A stretch of DNA of 64,000 nucleotides from Flavobacterium saliperosum (GTDB lineage: Bacteria > Bacteroidota > Bacteroidia > Flavobacteriales > Flavobacteriaceae), in contig NZ_FMTY01000003.1 in the NCBI RefSeq assembly GCF_900100625.1, positions 317,424 through 381,423 on the forward strand, in the 5' to 3' direction. This document shows, one piece after another, positions 52,261-62,577 of the stretch; position 1 is the first letter of the stretch, and each line of letters opens with the position of its first letter. A program made the translations under genes and the position numbers. The notes under the pieces are model-generated. The model had not been told where the DNA came from. It made no database searches and saw only the letters and a list, made by a program, of their open reading frames with translations.

Positions 52261-53706
52261 ATGAAGAAAATATTAGTTGCCAATAGAGGAGAAATTGCGC
52301 TTCGTGTCATGAAAACAGCCAAGAAAATGGGAATCAAAACCGTTGCTGTTTATTCGGTGGCCGACAGAAATGCGCCTCACGTTAAATTTGCCGATGAAGC
52401 GGTTTGTATCGGTGAAGCACCTTCCAACCAATCCTACCTTTTAGGAGATAAAATCATAGAAGTAGCCAAAACATTAGGGGTTGACGGTATTCACCCGGGT
52501 TACGGATTCTTAAGTGAAAATGCCGATTTTGCCGAATTGGCAGAAAAAAACAACATCACGTTTATCGGACCAAAATCGAAAGCCATTAAAATCATGGGAA
52601 GTAAGCTGGCGGCCAAAGATGCTGTGAAAGCCTACAATATTCCGATGGTTCCGGGTGTGGATGAAGCGATTACCGATGTTGAAAAAGCAAAACTGATTGC
52701 CAAAGAAATCGGATTCCCAATCCTGATTAAAGCATCTGCCGGTGGTGGAGGAAAAGGAATGCGTGCCGTGGAAAACGAAGCGGATTTCGAATCCCAAATG
52801 AACCGCGCCATCAGTGAAGCGGTGGCAGCTTTCGGAGACGGTTCGGTTTTCATTGAAAAATATGTAGCGTCGCCACGACACATCGAAATTCAGGTTATGG
52901 CCGACAGTCACGGGAATATTTTATATCTGTTTGAAAGGGAGTGCAGTATCCAGCGTCGTCATCAAAAAGTGGTGGAGGAAGCACCTTCAGCAGTGTTAAC
53001 TCCGGAAATCCGTAAAGCGATGGGAGAAGCGGCTGTAAAAGTGGCCGAATCGTGTGATTACCTTGGTGCCGGAACGGTAGAATTCCTGTTGGATGAAAAC
53101 AAAAATTTCTACTTCCTGGAAATGAATACACGTCTTCAGGTGGAACATCCGGTAACGGAAATGATTACCGGAATGGATTTGGTGGAAATGCAGATTCGTG
53201 TGGCCCGAGGCGAAGCCTTGAATATTAAACAAGAAGATTTGAAAATTAACGGACATGCGATGGAATTGCGTGTCTATGCCGAAGATCCGTTAAACGATTT
53301 CCTTCCGAATGTAGGACGTTTGGATGTGTATCAGATTCCGGAAGGAGAAGGTATTCGTGTGGATAACGGATTCGAACAGGGTATGGACATTCCGATTTAT
53401 TACGATCCGATGCTTTCCAAACTGATTACCTACGGAAAAACCCGTGAGGAAGCGATTCAGAAAATGATTGAAGCCATTGATGCGTATCACATTGAAGGGG
53501 TTAGCACGACGTTACCTTTCGGGAAGTTCGTTATGGAGCACGAAGCGTTCCGTTCCGGGAATTTCGACACCCATTTCGTAAAAAAATATTACGACAGCGA
53601 AGTGTTGAAAGCCCAAATGCTGAAAGAAGCTGAAATTGCAGCCTATGTTGCCTTGAAGCAATACATGGAGGATCAGAAAGTTTTACGTTTACCAAATCAG
53701 TTATAA
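52261..53706 (+). CDS. accC: Acyl-CoA carboxylase biotin carboxylase subunit
   Basis: 481 residues, ATP-grasp fold. N-terminal [20 protein letters not shown], glycine-rich [15 protein letters not shown] (ATP), [11 protein letters not shown] and [20 protein letters not shown] mark the complete biotin carboxylase. It carboxylates the biotin on the carrier protein. Followed after one base by the carboxyltransferase gene. Confidence 0.95.
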   Translation: MKKILVANRGEIALRVMKTAKKMGIKTVAVYSVADRNAPHVKFADEAVCIGEAPSNQSYLLGDKIIEVAKTLGVDGIHPGYGFLSENADFAELAEKNNITFIGPKSKAIKIMGSKLAAKDAVKAYNIPMVPGVDEAITDVEKAKLIAKEIGFPILIKASAGGGGKGMRAVENEADFESQMNRAISEAVAAFGDGSVFIEKYVASPRHIEIQVMADSHGNILYLFERECSIQRRHQKVVEEAPSAVLTPEIRKAMGEAAVKVAESCDYLGAGTVEFLLDENKNFYFLEMNTRLQVEHPVTEMITGMDLVEMQIRVARGEALNIKQEDLKINGHAMELRVYAEDPLNDFLPNVGRLDVYQIPEGEGIRVDNGFEQGMDIPIYYDPMLSKLITYGKTREEAIQKMIEAIDAYHIEGVSTTLPFGKFVMEHEAFRSGNFDTHFVKKYYDSEVLKAQMLKEAEIAAYVALKQYMEDQKVLRLPNQL

Positions 53707-53707
53707 G

Positions 53708-55249
53708 ATGGAATCAAAATTCGATATATTAAATAAGAAAATAGCCGAATCCAAACTGGGCGGCGGCGAGAAAAGAATCCTTACCCAACATGCCAAAAAG
53801 AAATTAACGGCTCGGGAGCGCATCCAATACTTTTTCGACGAAGGTTCGTTTGAGGAAATCGGCGCTTTTGTGACCCACCGTACCAAAGATTTCGGTATGG
53901 ATAAGGAACATTACTTAGGTGATGGTGTAATTACAGGATATGGAAACGTAAACGGGCGTCTGGTATATGCTTTTGCTCAGGATTTTACGGTTTTCGGAGG
54001 TGCTTTGTCGGAAACCCATGCGGAGAAAATCTGCAAAGTGATGGATATGGCACTAAAAGTAGGCGCACCAATGATCGGATTGAACGACTCGGGTGGCGCG
54101 CGTATTCAGGAAGGCGTTCGTTCTTTAGGGGGGTATGCCGATATTTTCTTCCGAAACGTACAGGCATCCGGGGTGATTCCACAGATTTCTGCGATTATGG
54201 GACCTTGTGCCGGTGGCGCAGTGTATTCTCCGGCGATGACGGATTTCACGATGATGGTGGAGAATACTTCATATATGTTCGTTACGGGACCCAACGTGGT
54301 GAAAACGGTAACGAATGAGGAAGTGACTTCCGAAGAATTGGGAGGCGCGAGTACGCATTCGACAAAATCCGGAGTGGCACATACGACTTCGGCCAATGAT
54401 GTAGAATGTCTGGAAGATGTGAAACGCCTGTTGAGTTATCTGCCGCAAAACAATACCGAAGTGCCGGAAGATTTACCGTATGCATTAGGAGAGGAATTCA
54501 GAGAGCAATTAAATACGATTGTTCCGGATAATCCGAACAAACCGTATGATATGCACGATGTTGTTAATCAGATTATTGATGAGGACAGTTTCTTTGAAAT
54601 TCATAAAAACTACGCCGAGAATATTATTGTTGGTTTTGCCCGTTTGGGAGGGAAAAGTGTCGGCGTGGTAGCTAACAACCCCATGTTCTTAGCCGGATGT
54701 CTGGATGTAAACAGTTCCATTAAAGCGGCCCGTTTTACCCGTTTCTGTGATGCGTTCAACATTCCGTTATTGGTATTGGTGGACGTTCCGGGCTTCTTAC
54801 CGGGAACGGATCAGGAGTGGAACGGAATTATCGTTCACGGCGCAAAATTATTATACGCATTAAGCGAAGCAACGGTTCCGAAAGTGACCGTAATTACCCG
54901 TAAAGCCTACGGTGGCGCCTATGATGTGATGAACTCGAAGCATATCGGAGCGGATATGAATTTTGCATGGCCGGGAGCTGAAATTGCGGTTATGGGTGCC
55001 AAAGGCGCTTCTGAAATCATCTTCAAAAAAGAAATTGCCGAGGCGGCGGATCCTGCTGCGAAGTTGCTGGAAAAAGAAACGGAATACGCGGAGAAATTCG
55101 CAAACCCTTATCGTGCCGCACAACGTGGCTTCATCGATGAGGTGATTTTCCCTCAGGACACGCGAAGAAAGTTAATAAAAGCCTTCAAAATGCTTGAAAA
55201 TAAAGTAGTGGACACCCCAAAACGCAAACATGGAAATATTCCTTTATAA
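53708..55249 (+). CDS. pccB: Acyl-CoA carboxylase carboxyltransferase subunit, propionyl-CoA type
   Basis: 513 residues with two crotonase-like halves. [19 protein letters not shown] and [16 protein letters not shown] form the N-terminal acyl-CoA pocket; [20 protein letters not shown] and [17 protein letters not shown] form the C-terminal carboxybiotin site. Length and sequence fit PccB, which makes methylmalonyl-CoA from propionyl-CoA. With meaB and cobalamin adenosyltransferase elsewhere in the window, a propionate-to-succinyl-CoA path is likely. Confidence 0.92.
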   Translation: MESKFDILNKKIAESKLGGGEKRILTQHAKKKLTARERIQYFFDEGSFEEIGAFVTHRTKDFGMDKEHYLGDGVITGYGNVNGRLVYAFAQDFTVFGGALSETHAEKICKVMDMALKVGAPMIGLNDSGGARIQEGVRSLGGYADIFFRNVQASGVIPQISAIMGPCAGGAVYSPAMTDFTMMVENTSYMFVTGPNVVKTVTNEEVTSEELGGASTHSTKSGVAHTTSANDVECLEDVKRLLSYLPQNNTEVPEDLPYALGEEFREQLNTIVPDNPNKPYDMHDVVNQIIDEDSFFEIHKNYAENIIVGFARLGGKSVGVVANNPMFLAGCLDVNSSIKAARFTRFCDAFNIPLLVLVDVPGFLPGTDQEWNGIIVHGAKLLYALSEATVPKVTVITRKAYGGAYDVMNSKHIGADMNFAWPGAEIAVMGAKGASEIIFKKEIAEAADPAAKLLEKETEYAEKFANPYRAAQRGFIDEVIFPQDTRRKLIKAFKMLENKVVDTPKRKHGNIPL

Positions 55250-55252
55250 TGC

Positions 55253-55279
55253 AAAAAACCGCCGAAAGGCGGTTTTTTT
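55253..55279 (+). terminator. Terminator of the acyl-CoA carboxylase operon
   Basis: AAAAAACCGCC, loop GAAA, GGCGGTTTTTT: an 11-bp stem with a tetraloop and a T tract, three bases after the pccB stop. Confidence 0.9.
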
Positions 55280-55307
55280 ATTAACTACTACAAAAACTAA
55301 AACAAAA

Positions 55308-55853
55308 CTACACCGCTACCGATATAATTTTTTTGGAACTGTTCAATAACTCAATCATACAATTTATATCTTCTTTGTTTAAATCGTACTGATCGTTATC
55401 CAACAGGTAATTTTGATATTCCAGCATTTTCCGGTATTTCAATAACGACAGTGGACTATGTGAATTCAGGTATTCCGATTTGTATTCGCGCCACAGATTC
55501 ATTCTCTTGACCATGAAATTCATGTAATAATAATGGGTATCGTTATGGGCATCAAAACCTTCAAATTTTATTTTTTCTAAATCAAGTCCTTCTTTTTCTT
55601 CTTCGGAGAGCGTATCCAAGGCGTTGTTGATGCGACGGTACATGTTCAGGATCTGACTGGTTTCCTCGCAAATTTCAACCGGAATCTCTTCGGTATCTAC
55701 TTCGAAAATTTCATAGTATTGTTCGGTATAGCCATTTTCCAGGATTTCAATTTTGATTTCATACTCTTCGGTCTGATCGGTTATTTTTGACAATATTTTA
55801 AACTGATTGGCCAAAATCTGTCTTTCAACGATGGATAGGGTTTCCGGAATCAT
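55308..55853 (-). CDS. YfbU family protein
   Basis: 181 residues. ERQILANQFKILSKIT at the N-terminus, CEETSQILNMYRRINNAL, FEGFDAHNDTHYYYMNFMV and SHSPLSLLKYRKMLEY follow the E. coli YfbU pattern along the chain. It is helical and soluble. YfbU's biochemical function is not established, though overexpression is toxic in E. coli. It stands alone, convergent with the carboxylase operon. Confidence 0.82.
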   Translation of the reverse strand: MIPETLSIVERQILANQFKILSKITDQTEEYEIKIEILENGYTEQYYEIFEVDTEEIPVEICEETSQILNMYRRINNALDTLSEEEKEGLDLEKIKFEGFDAHNDTHYYYMNFMVKRMNLWREYKSEYLNSHSPLSLLKYRKMLEYQNYLLDNDQYDLNKEDINCMIELLNSSKKIISVAV

Positions 55854-56018
55854 AATTTTAGTTGTTTAATTGTTTCTGCAATAGTAGAATGATATCGGGA
55901 CGCGCTGTTGTGGTTTTTCCGCAATTAATGTTAAAAGCGACAATAGTCTAAAGAATGGGAACAAAAAAATCCCCATAAACGGTCGCTTATGGGGAGTATG
56001 TTTTAGAATTCGATTACG

Positions 56019-56495
56019 TTATCTCAAATCTTGCAGGGCTTCAAGCTTTCGGATTCGTTCTTCAATCAGTACTTTGAATTTTTCTTTTTGGTCTTTGTTT
56101 AAGTAACTCATGATTTCACGGTCGGTGTTAACCAGTGAGGCATTCATTTCGGCTATTTTAGCTTCTTCGGAATCATCGCCTGAAGCAATGGCCGTTTGTT
56201 TTTTCTGATTTTCGGTAATCACTTTGGTAATAACAATCAATTGAAGCTCATCTAAATGCAATTCCTTGTTTAATTTCTCAATGGTTTTTGCAGCTGTTTC
56301 TTCGCGTATTTTATCCTGCTCTTTTTTAGGAAGTTTCGAAATGTCCCGCATCGGCATGTTTCTCCTTCTTCCGTATCCGGTTACGCCACTTCGCTTGTTA
56401 GCACCATAAGGATCTTCATATCCATCCTGCGCATAAACGGTCGTGAAGCTCACTAGGAGCAATACAACGGTAATTGTTTTTTGAATGGATTTCAT
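56019..56495 (-). CDS. Secreted helical protein, Spy/CpxP-like or LTXXQ-like (158 aa)
   Basis: Start taken at 56495 (MKSIQKTITVVLLLVSFTTV); an ATG nine bases earlier is also possible. A signal peptide ending VYAQ is followed by a Gly/Arg-rich stretch and then a helical region with HLDELQLIVITKVITENQKK and LNKDQKEKFKVLIEERIRKL. The pattern recalls periplasmic helical chaperones, but no clear LTXXQ motif is present. It follows rimO by 24 bases on the same strand and is likely co-transcribed. Confidence 0.68.
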   Translation of the reverse strand: MKSIQKTITVVLLLVSFTTVYAQDGYEDPYGANKRSGVTGYGRRRNMPMRDISKLPKKEQDKIREETAAKTIEKLNKELHLDELQLIVITKVITENQKKQTAIASGDDSEEAKIAEMNASLVNTDREIMSYLNKDQKEKFKVLIEERIRKLEALQDLR

Positions 56496-56519
56496 ATGCC
56501 TCAAATTTGATTATCAGGT

Positions 56520-57836
56520 CTATACAGCCGGTTCGCCATAAAGGTCAAATTCTGTAGCTTCGGTGATTTTTATGTTTACGAATTCGCCTGTTTTTACGTA
56601 GTGTTTCGTCGCATCAATCAAAACTTCATTATCTACATCCGGACTGTCGAATTCGGTTCTTCCCACGAAATGACCACCTTCTTTTCGGTCGATGATGCAT
56701 TTGAAAACCTTTCCGACTTTCTCCTGATTCAGATCCCAGGAAATTTGCGATTGCAGCTCCATGATTTCATTGGCACGTGCCTGTTTCACTTCGTCCGGCA
56801 CATCATCTTCCAATAAATAGGCGTGGGTGTTTTCTTCATGTGAATAGGCAAAACAGCCCATACGGTCAAATTTCATTTCCTGAACAAAGTCTTTCAGAAT
56901 GTTGAAATCTTCCTGAGTTTCACCCGGATAACCAACGATTAAAGTCGTACGAATCGCCATTCCGGGAACCGCTTCACGGAAATCCTTCAATAGTTTCGTG
57001 GTTTTTGCCTGAGTGGTTCCGCGACGCATCGATTTCAAAACACTGTCTGAAATGTGTTGCAACGGAATATCAATGTAATTACAGATTTTCGGCTCACGCT
57101 TCATCAATTCCAACACATCCATAGGGAAACCGGTAGGGAAGGCGTAATGCAAACGAATCCACTCGATTCCTTCCACTTTTACAAGGTTTTCAAGCAGTTC
57201 GGCAAGGTTACGTTTTTTGTATAAGTCCAATCCGTAATACGTTAAATCCTGAGCGATAAGAATTAATTCTTTCACGCCGTTTTTAGCCAAACCTTCCGCT
57301 TCTTTTACCAATTTTTCAATCGGCTGGGAAACGTGTCCGCCTCGCATTAACGGAATCGCACAAAAACTGCACGGACGGTCGCAACCTTCGGCAATTTTCA
57401 AATACGCATAATTTTTCGGGGTCGTCGTTAAACGCTCTCCCAACAATTCGTGTTTATAATCGGCACCCAACGCTTTCAGCAGTTGCGGTAATTCTGTCGT
57501 ACCAAAAAACTGATCCACATTCGGGATTTCTTTCTCTAAATCAGGTCGGTATCGTTCAGACAAACATCCGGTTACGAAAACCTTGTCTACCAAACCACGT
57601 TCTTTCTTATCGGCATACTCCAAAATCATGTTCACCGATTCTGCTTTCGCATTGTCAATAAACCCACACGTGTTGATAACGATAATGTTACCTTCGCTTT
57701 CTGCAGGTGCTTCGTGCTCCACTTCTTTACCGCTGGCTTTCAACTGGCCCATCAGTACCTCACTGTCATACACGTTTTTCGAACACCCAAGGGTGATTAC
57801 ATTGATTTTGTTTTTCTTTAACGACTTGGTTCTCAT
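56520..57836 (-). CDS. rimO: Ribosomal protein S12 methylthiotransferase RimO
   Basis: 438 residues: N-terminal UPF0004 domain (VITLGCSKNVYDSEVLMGQL and INTCGFIDNAKAESVNMI), radical SAM core with GCDRPCSFCAIPLMRGGHVS (CX3CX2C cluster), and a C-terminal TRAM domain from about 375. The NTCGFIDNAKAES block and the lack of an extended C-terminus identify RimO rather than MiaB. It methylthiolates Asp of ribosomal protein S12. In many Bacteroidetes it follows ftsY; here it is separate. Confidence 0.93.
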   Translation of the reverse strand: MRTKSLKKNKINVITLGCSKNVYDSEVLMGQLKASGKEVEHEAPAESEGNIIVINTCGFIDNAKAESVNMILEYADKKERGLVDKVFVTGCLSERYRPDLEKEIPNVDQFFGTTELPQLLKALGADYKHELLGERLTTTPKNYAYLKIAEGCDRPCSFCAIPLMRGGHVSQPIEKLVKEAEGLAKNGVKELILIAQDLTYYGLDLYKKRNLAELLENLVKVEGIEWIRLHYAFPTGFPMDVLELMKREPKICNYIDIPLQHISDSVLKSMRRGTTQAKTTKLLKDFREAVPGMAIRTTLIVGYPGETQEDFNILKDFVQEMKFDRMGCFAYSHEENTHAYLLEDDVPDEVKQARANEIMELQSQISWDLNQEKVGKVFKCIIDRKEGGHFVGRTEFDSPDVDNEVLIDATKHYVKTGEFVNIKITEATEFDLYGEPAV

Positions 57837-57923
57837 ATATTTACGATACTTATTTTAACAAAGTGCGCAAAATTACGCTTTTTATAATTAGGAGCACCAT
57901 CGTTTGGGAATTTTTTAAGGTTC

Positions 57924-57979
57924 GTCCCGTTTTCCGCTGCTCCCGATGAAAAATCGGGATCCACTGCAACCGGGGCTAT
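57924..57979 (+). repeat. Mosaic extragenic repeat, copy E
   Basis: TCCCGTTTTCCGCTGC, a TCCCGAT/ATCGGGA hairpin and ACCGGGGCTAT: the core words of copies A-D, without the GCGAATGG head. Confidence 0.6.
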
Positions 57980-57997
57980 GGGCCAACGTCAGTGCAT

Positions 57998-58024
57998 GAA
58001 AAAACCACTCCGTAAGAAGTGGTC
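57998..58024 (-). terminator. Terminator of the FadL-family gene
   Basis: On the minus strand GACCACT, an 8-base loop and AGTGGTTTTTT; it lies 23 bases after the stop at 58047. Confidence 0.8.
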
Positions 58025-58046
58025 TAATATGTTGAAGATGCTACTT

Positions 58047-59600
58047 TTAGAAATTGAAAGTGTAAGAAAGCGTCATGTTGTTGTTTTTAACGTTCACCTT
58101 GGCGGCATCCGTAAAGCTGGACAATAAACTCACTGCCATATCTCTTTGCGAGTGCGAGTAAGCCAGGTCAATTCGGGAATTACCAAAATTATAACCCAAA
58201 CCGGCTGAATATCCGGTTAAGTCGTCCATGGTTTTTCCGTCTTTGTACGGACTTTCTTCAAATCGGTATCCGCCACGAAGACTGATCTGTTTGATTCGGT
58301 ATTCAAGTCCGACTCTAAACTCGGAAGCCGTTGTAAGCGTTTCCGCCATTTTAGCGTTCACCGAACTGTAATAACGGTCGTTTTCCGGTTTGAATTTGGT
58401 AGCAGAATAATCCTTTAAGGAATAGTCAAAACTGATGAGCCCTTTTTTTCCAAATAGATACGCCATACTTCCGGTAACTTTTCCCGGAGTCTGGATTTTA
58501 TAAGTAGGGTAGATGTTTATCAGATTGGGATTGATGTTTGAATAAGATTCGGTGTTTGCCGGATTGTCATTCGGTCCCGTTCTGAATGTAGTTGAAATGC
58601 TTTGGGACAGTTCATCGGTAAGACTATACCAAGTTGGCGATTCATAGCCTAAGCCCAATCGGAAGTCTTTGGTAACCTTTGCGATAGCACCTAAATTTAA
58701 TGAAAATCCGCTTCCGTAAGTGTGCATTTCGTTGTTGAAAATGACGCTGCGAAGTGTTGCGCTGTTAAGATTGTTTGGTCCGGAGTTTGACTCGTAAACG
58801 GAAGAAGTCTGAATGTAATCGGTAAAGTGCACGTTCAGATTGATTCCCAAATACAACTTGTCTTTATAGGAACTCGAAACGTTGAAAGCCAGTTTTCCGT
58901 TATATCCGGACGACGAAACCACGTTTTCCTGATAGAAATTTCCACCTGCCGGAGCATTGGAATTATAGCTGGTTATGTTGGGATCGTTAGTGTTTGTAGG
59001 GTCAACAGGGCTAAATATGTACGATTGGTATCCTAGCCAGGCCTGTTGGTCAATAAAAGTCAATTCTCCGTAATCGGCATCTTGTAACGTACCGAGGGTG
59101 ATGCCTCCCAAACCGTTAAAGCCATTGGCAAATGCGGTAAAATATTCACTTATGGAACGATTCGGATTTGAACCTCTTGAAAAGATATTGTTTTCAAAGT
59201 CGTTGGTATTTTCGTAATTGATAGCCAATGTGAATTTTTTCCAGTCGCTGTTCTCCTTGGTGTTAAGGAAAACAAGCGCTCCGCCCAACTGATTGAAATC
59301 CAAGGTTCCGCTGTTATCTGTTGCTGTTCCGCCAAAATAACTGGAATTGTTCCTGGTGTTGTAATTGCTTAGGGTTCCGCCTGCGGTATTGCTGTTAAAA
59401 AAAGCAGACCCGGCCGGATTTACATTCAGCGATGATAAATCGCCGCCCACGGCGCCAAAAGCACCACTCATTCCCCGGAAACGTGCGGTTCCCAAAGTGT
59501 TGTCAATAGCATAACGCAATGCCGTTGCGGGATTAGGTTCTTGGGCGTTTGCCATGAAAGCCGACAAGATAAAGGCTGTATAGAGTAACTGTTTTTTCAT
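58047..59600 (-). CDS. FadL/OmpP1-family outer-membrane protein
   Basis: 517 residues. A signal peptide (MKKQLLYTAFILSAFMANA) precedes ARFRGMSGAFGAVGGDLSSL with NPAGSAFF, the N-terminal FadL region, then a beta-barrel that ends NNMTLSYTFNF with the aromatic C-terminus. FadL proteins carry hydrophobic compounds such as fatty acids across the outer membrane. Often annotated as hemin receptor in this phylum without proof. It precedes, on the same strand, a Trp/Tyr/Asn-rich lipoprotein gene's terminator. Confidence 0.88.
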   Translation of the reverse strand: MKKQLLYTAFILSAFMANAQEPNPATALRYAIDNTLGTARFRGMSGAFGAVGGDLSSLNVNPAGSAFFNSNTAGGTLSNYNTRNNSSYFGGTATDNSGTLDFNQLGGALVFLNTKENSDWKKFTLAINYENTNDFENNIFSRGSNPNRSISEYFTAFANGFNGLGGITLGTLQDADYGELTFIDQQAWLGYQSYIFSPVDPTNTNDPNITSYNSNAPAGGNFYQENVVSSSGYNGKLAFNVSSSYKDKLYLGINLNVHFTDYIQTSSVYESNSGPNNLNSATLRSVIFNNEMHTYGSGFSLNLGAIAKVTKDFRLGLGYESPTWYSLTDELSQSISTTFRTGPNDNPANTESYSNINPNLINIYPTYKIQTPGKVTGSMAYLFGKKGLISFDYSLKDYSATKFKPENDRYYSSVNAKMAETLTTASEFRVGLEYRIKQISLRGGYRFEESPYKDGKTMDDLTGYSAGLGYNFGNSRIDLAYSHSQRDMAVSLLSSFTDAAKVNVKNNNMTLSYTFNF

Positions 59601-59625
59601 AACATGTCTTAGTATTAATTAACGT

Positions 59626-59658
59626 AAAAACCTAAGTCCAAAATAAATTGGACTTAGG
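59626..59658 (-). terminator. Terminator of the Trp/Tyr/Asn-rich lipoprotein gene
   Basis: CCTAAGTCCA and TGGACTTAGG are perfect 10-bp arms around an 8-base loop, followed on the minus strand by five T residues. It starts eight bases after the stop at 59667. Confidence 0.85.
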
Positions 59659-59666
59659 AATTAAAT

Positions 59667-60734
59667 TTATCTTCTTCCGCCGCCTCCTGATCTTCCGCCT
59701 CCTGAGTTGCCACCACCTCCAAAAGAACTTCCGGAACTTCTAGGTGTTGAGTAACTGTTGTTGCTTCTGGGAGCTGAGTAGTTGTTGTTTCTTGGAGCAG
59801 AATATTCCGAACTTCTTGGTTTTGGTTCGCTGCTCGGGTTTACTCTCGGACGCGGAGTAGGTTCCTGATATTGGGTACCTCTCGGATTCACATTGTTATT
59901 TCTTGGATTGACGTTATTGTTTCGAGGATTAACCGTATTGTTGTTTCTTGGGTTTACAGTACTGTTGTTATTTCTCGGATTGTTGAAATTAGGTGTTCTT
60001 GGATTAGTGAAATTGCTGCTTCTCGGACGTGGGTTGTTAATGGTATTGCCTCTTCCTCCGGAATATATCCCTTGATTAGAATACGATCTGCCTCTGTTTC
60101 CTTGATAGGAATAGCCTCCTCTTGTTCCGCCAATGTAATGATGATGGTGTCCGTAATATCCATTGTATGGGTAGTAGTAACCCGAGTAATAAGGGCTGTA
60201 CCATGAGTTCCATCCCCATCCGTAATAAGGAGAGTTCCATCCCCATCCAAATCCAACATTCCAATAATTACCATAATATGAATTCCATCCCCAACTCCAA
60301 CTTGGTGAGTACCATGAATTCCAACCCCAACCATAATAAGGGGAATTCCATCCCCAATAGTCGTTATTATAATAGTTAATGGTTACGTTTTTATCATTGT
60401 CACCCCAGCCGGCATAATTATCCTGTTGATTTTTTGCGACCGTATCATTGGATTGTGAATTGTAGCCCTCTATGTCTGTAAAAGCTTCATTGTCATAGGA
60501 GTAATTATCTTTGTTAGCCGCAAAAAAATCTTTGTATTTGTTGCTTTGTTCAAGATTTTCTTCGCTGTACTTATTTTCAGTCTGTGTGCGTGGTCTTTCG
60601 GACGAACCGTAAACCCCGTCATTATCGTAATACGAAGCGTTTTGATAAGAACCACAGGAGGAAGCCAAAAGTCCTACTAATCCAAATATTGTGTAAATGG
60701 ATACGTTTCGGCCGGATAGGTAATTAGTTTTCAT
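59667..60734 (-). CDS. Trp/Tyr/Asn-rich low-complexity lipoprotein
   Basis: About 355 residues from the ATG at 60734 (MKTNYLSGRNVSIYTIFGLV). LLASSCGS is a lipobox. The middle is a low-complexity region with repeated WGWNSPYYGWGWNSWYSP and a GHHHHYIGG run; then NPRNNN repeats, and a C-terminal Gly/Arg/Ser stretch. No catalytic motif is seen. Its divergent neighbour is proS, and similar proteins are sometimes mislabelled prolyl-tRNA synthetase; nothing in this sequence supports that. Surface exposure and low-complexity adhesion are plausible. Confidence 0.78.
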   Translation of the reverse strand: MKTNYLSGRNVSIYTIFGLVGLLASSCGSYQNASYYDNDGVYGSSERPRTQTENKYSEENLEQSNKYKDFFAANKDNYSYDNEAFTDIEGYNSQSNDTVAKNQQDNYAGWGDNDKNVTINYYNNDYWGWNSPYYGWGWNSWYSPSWSWGWNSYYGNYWNVGFGWGWNSPYYGWGWNSWYSPYYSGYYYPYNGYYGHHHHYIGGTRGGYSYQGNRGRSYSNQGIYSGGRGNTINNPRPRSSNFTNPRTPNFNNPRNNNSTVNPRNNNTVNPRNNNVNPRNNNVNPRGTQYQEPTPRPRVNPSSEPKPRSSEYSAPRNNNYSAPRSNNSYSTPRSSGSSFGGGGNSGGGRSGGGGRR

Positions 60735-60754
60735 ATCAATGGTGTTTTTTATTG

Positions 60755-60782
60755 TTGGACATAACAAAAATAGTTAGTTTTG
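60755..60782 (+). promoter_or_regulatory. Promoter of proS (TTG-N17-TAGTTTTG)
   Basis: TTG at 60755-60757 and TAGTTTTG at 60775-60782, 17 bases apart. It lies in the divergent gap between the lipoprotein and proS genes. Confidence 0.75.
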
Positions 60783-60836
60783 TCGAACTATTTTATCAAA
60801 GATAAGTTAAACAATATTTGTGCCAAAGTATTAAAA

Positions 60837-62315
60837 ATGAGCAAGAACTTAACAAAACGATCAGAAGATTATTCCAAATGGTATAATGAACTGGTTGTAA
60901 AAGCAGATTTAGCAGAGAATTCCGGAGTGAGAGGGTGTATGGTTATCAAACCGTACGGCTATGCTATTTGGGAAAAAATGCAGGGAGAATTGGACCGTAT
61001 GTTCAAAGAAACAGGTCATCAAAACGCGTATTTCCCCTTGTTCGTTCCGAAAAGCATGTTTGAAGCAGAAGAAAAAAATGCCGAAGGATTTGCAAAAGAA
61101 TGTGCTATTGTTACGCATTACCGATTAAAAAACGATCCTGATAACAAAGGAAAATTAATGGTGGATCCAAATGCCAAACTGGAAGAGGAATTAATCGTTC
61201 GTCCCACCAGTGAAGCGATTATTTGGTCTACATATAAAGGTTGGGTGCAATCCTACAGAGATTTACCGTTATTGATTAACCAATGGGCGAATGTGGTGCG
61301 TTGGGAAATGCGTACGCGTCTGTTTTTACGTACTGCCGAATTTTTATGGCAGGAAGGGCATACCGCGCATGCCACAAAAGCAGAAGCCTTGGAGGAATCG
61401 GTGAAAATGATGAACGTGTATGCGGATTTCGCTCAGAATTTCATGGCGATTCCGGTTGTAAAAGGAATTAAAACCGAAACGGAACGTTTTGCCGGAGCTG
61501 ATGAAACCTATTGTATTGAAGCCTTGATGCAGGATGGTAAAGCGCTTCAGGCGGGAACATCGCACTTCTTAGGGCAAAATTTTGCCAAAGCGTTTGATGT
61601 GAAATTTGCCAATAAAGAAGGAAAACAGGAACATGTTTGGGGGACCTCTTGGGGTGTTTCCACACGTTTGATGGGTGCTTTGGTGATGACACATTCTGAT
61701 GATAACGGATTGGTGTTGCCTCCAAACTTAGCGCCGATTCAGGTGGTGATTGTACCGATTCACAGGACAGATGAGCAATTGGAAGCGATTTCAGCGCAGG
61801 TAAACGACTTAATGAAAGAATTGCGTAAAGCAGGTGTTTCCGTTAAATTTGATGATAGGGATACACAGAAGCCAGGATTTAAGTTTGCGGAATGGGAACT
61901 AAAAGGAGTTCCGGTGCGTTTGGCTATCGGTCCGAATGATTTGGAAAACGGAACGTATGAGGTTGCTCGAAGAGATACATTGACAAAAGAGACGGTTTCC
62001 AAAGACGGAATTACAGCTTATATTCAGAATTTATTGGAGCAAATTCAGAATGATTTGTTCAATAAAGCGCTGAATTACAGAGATGCACATATTACTGAGG
62101 TAAATTCGTTTGAGGAATTCAAAGATGTTTTGGAGAACAAAGGCGGGTTTGTTGCTGCCCATTGGGACGGTACCGCCGAGACCGAAGAAAAGATCAAAGA
62201 GTTAACAAAAGCAACCATTCGTTGTATCGCTTTGGATCGTGTTGAAGAGGCGGGAAGCTGTGTGTTTACTGGGAAACCATCAGCGGGAAGAGTGCTTTTT
62301 GCGAAGGCATATTAA
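60837..62315 (+). CDS. proS: Proline--tRNA ligase, archaeal/eukaryal (type 3) form
   Basis: 492 residues from the ATG at 60837 ([20 protein letters not shown]); a TTG further upstream overlaps the promoter and is rejected. Class II motifs: [20 protein letters not shown], the motif 2 loop in [20 protein letters not shown] and motif 3 in [16 protein letters not shown]. It lacks the YbaK-like editing insert of the bacterial type 1 enzyme and has the short C-terminal domain, as is usual in Bacteroidetes. Charges tRNA-Pro with proline. Confidence 0.96.
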   Translation: MSKNLTKRSEDYSKWYNELVVKADLAENSGVRGCMVIKPYGYAIWEKMQGELDRMFKETGHQNAYFPLFVPKSMFEAEEKNAEGFAKECAIVTHYRLKNDPDNKGKLMVDPNAKLEEELIVRPTSEAIIWSTYKGWVQSYRDLPLLINQWANVVRWEMRTRLFLRTAEFLWQEGHTAHATKAEALEESVKMMNVYADFAQNFMAIPVVKGIKTETERFAGADETYCIEALMQDGKALQAGTSHFLGQNFAKAFDVKFANKEGKQEHVWGTSWGVSTRLMGALVMTHSDDNGLVLPPNLAPIQVVIVPIHRTDEQLEAISAQVNDLMKELRKAGVSVKFDDRDTQKPGFKFAEWELKGVPVRLAIGPNDLENGTYEVARRDTLTKETVSKDGITAYIQNLLEQIQNDLFNKALNYRDAHITEVNSFEEFKDVLENKGGFVAAHWDGTAETEEKIKELTKATIRCIALDRVEEAGSCVFTGKPSAGRVLFAKAY

Positions 62316-62342
62316 AAAAAAAATATTTTTTTCTACTGAGTC

Positions 62343-62372
62343 TTGTGGGAATAAAAAATAGTTGTATTTTTG
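62343..62372 (+). promoter_or_regulatory. Promoter of the tRNA-Glu cluster (TTG-N19-TATTTTTG)
   Basis: TTG at 62343-62345 and TATTTTTG at 62365-62372 are exactly 19 bases apart; the first tRNA starts 21 bases after the -7 box. Confidence 0.8.
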
Positions 62373-62393
62373 CAACCGCAATTAGAGAAAAGA

Positions 62394-62465
62394 GGCCCGT
62401 TCGTCTATCGGTTAGGACGCCAGGTTTTCATCCTGGTAAGAGGGGTTCGATTCCCCTACGGGCTA
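62394..62465 (+). tRNA. tRNA-Glu (anticodon TTC), copy 1
   Basis: Full cloverleaf: acceptor GGCCCGT/ACGGGCT with a G-U first pair, anticodon stem CCAGG/CCTGG with loop TTTTCAT (anticodon TTC), T stem AGGGG/CCCCT with TTCGATT loop. The CCA end is not encoded. Confidence 0.97.
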
Positions 62466-62485
62466 CAATCTTTTAACTCTAATAT

Positions 62486-62557
62486 GGCCCGTTCGTCTAT
62501 CGGTTAGGACGCCAGGTTTTCATCCTGGTAAGAGGGGTTCGATTCCCCTACGGGCTA
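62486..62557 (+). tRNA. tRNA-Glu (anticodon TTC), copy 2
   Basis: Identical to copy 1. The 20-base spacer before it is identical to the spacer before copy 3, so the repeat unit is 92 bases. Confidence 0.97.
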
Positions 62558-62577
62558 CAATCTTTTAACTCTAATAT

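Noticed and set aside
60780..60836. TTG start of proS
   Set aside because: It lies inside the -7 box TAGTTTTG, so it could not be in the transcript; the ATG at 60837 gives the usual N-terminus.
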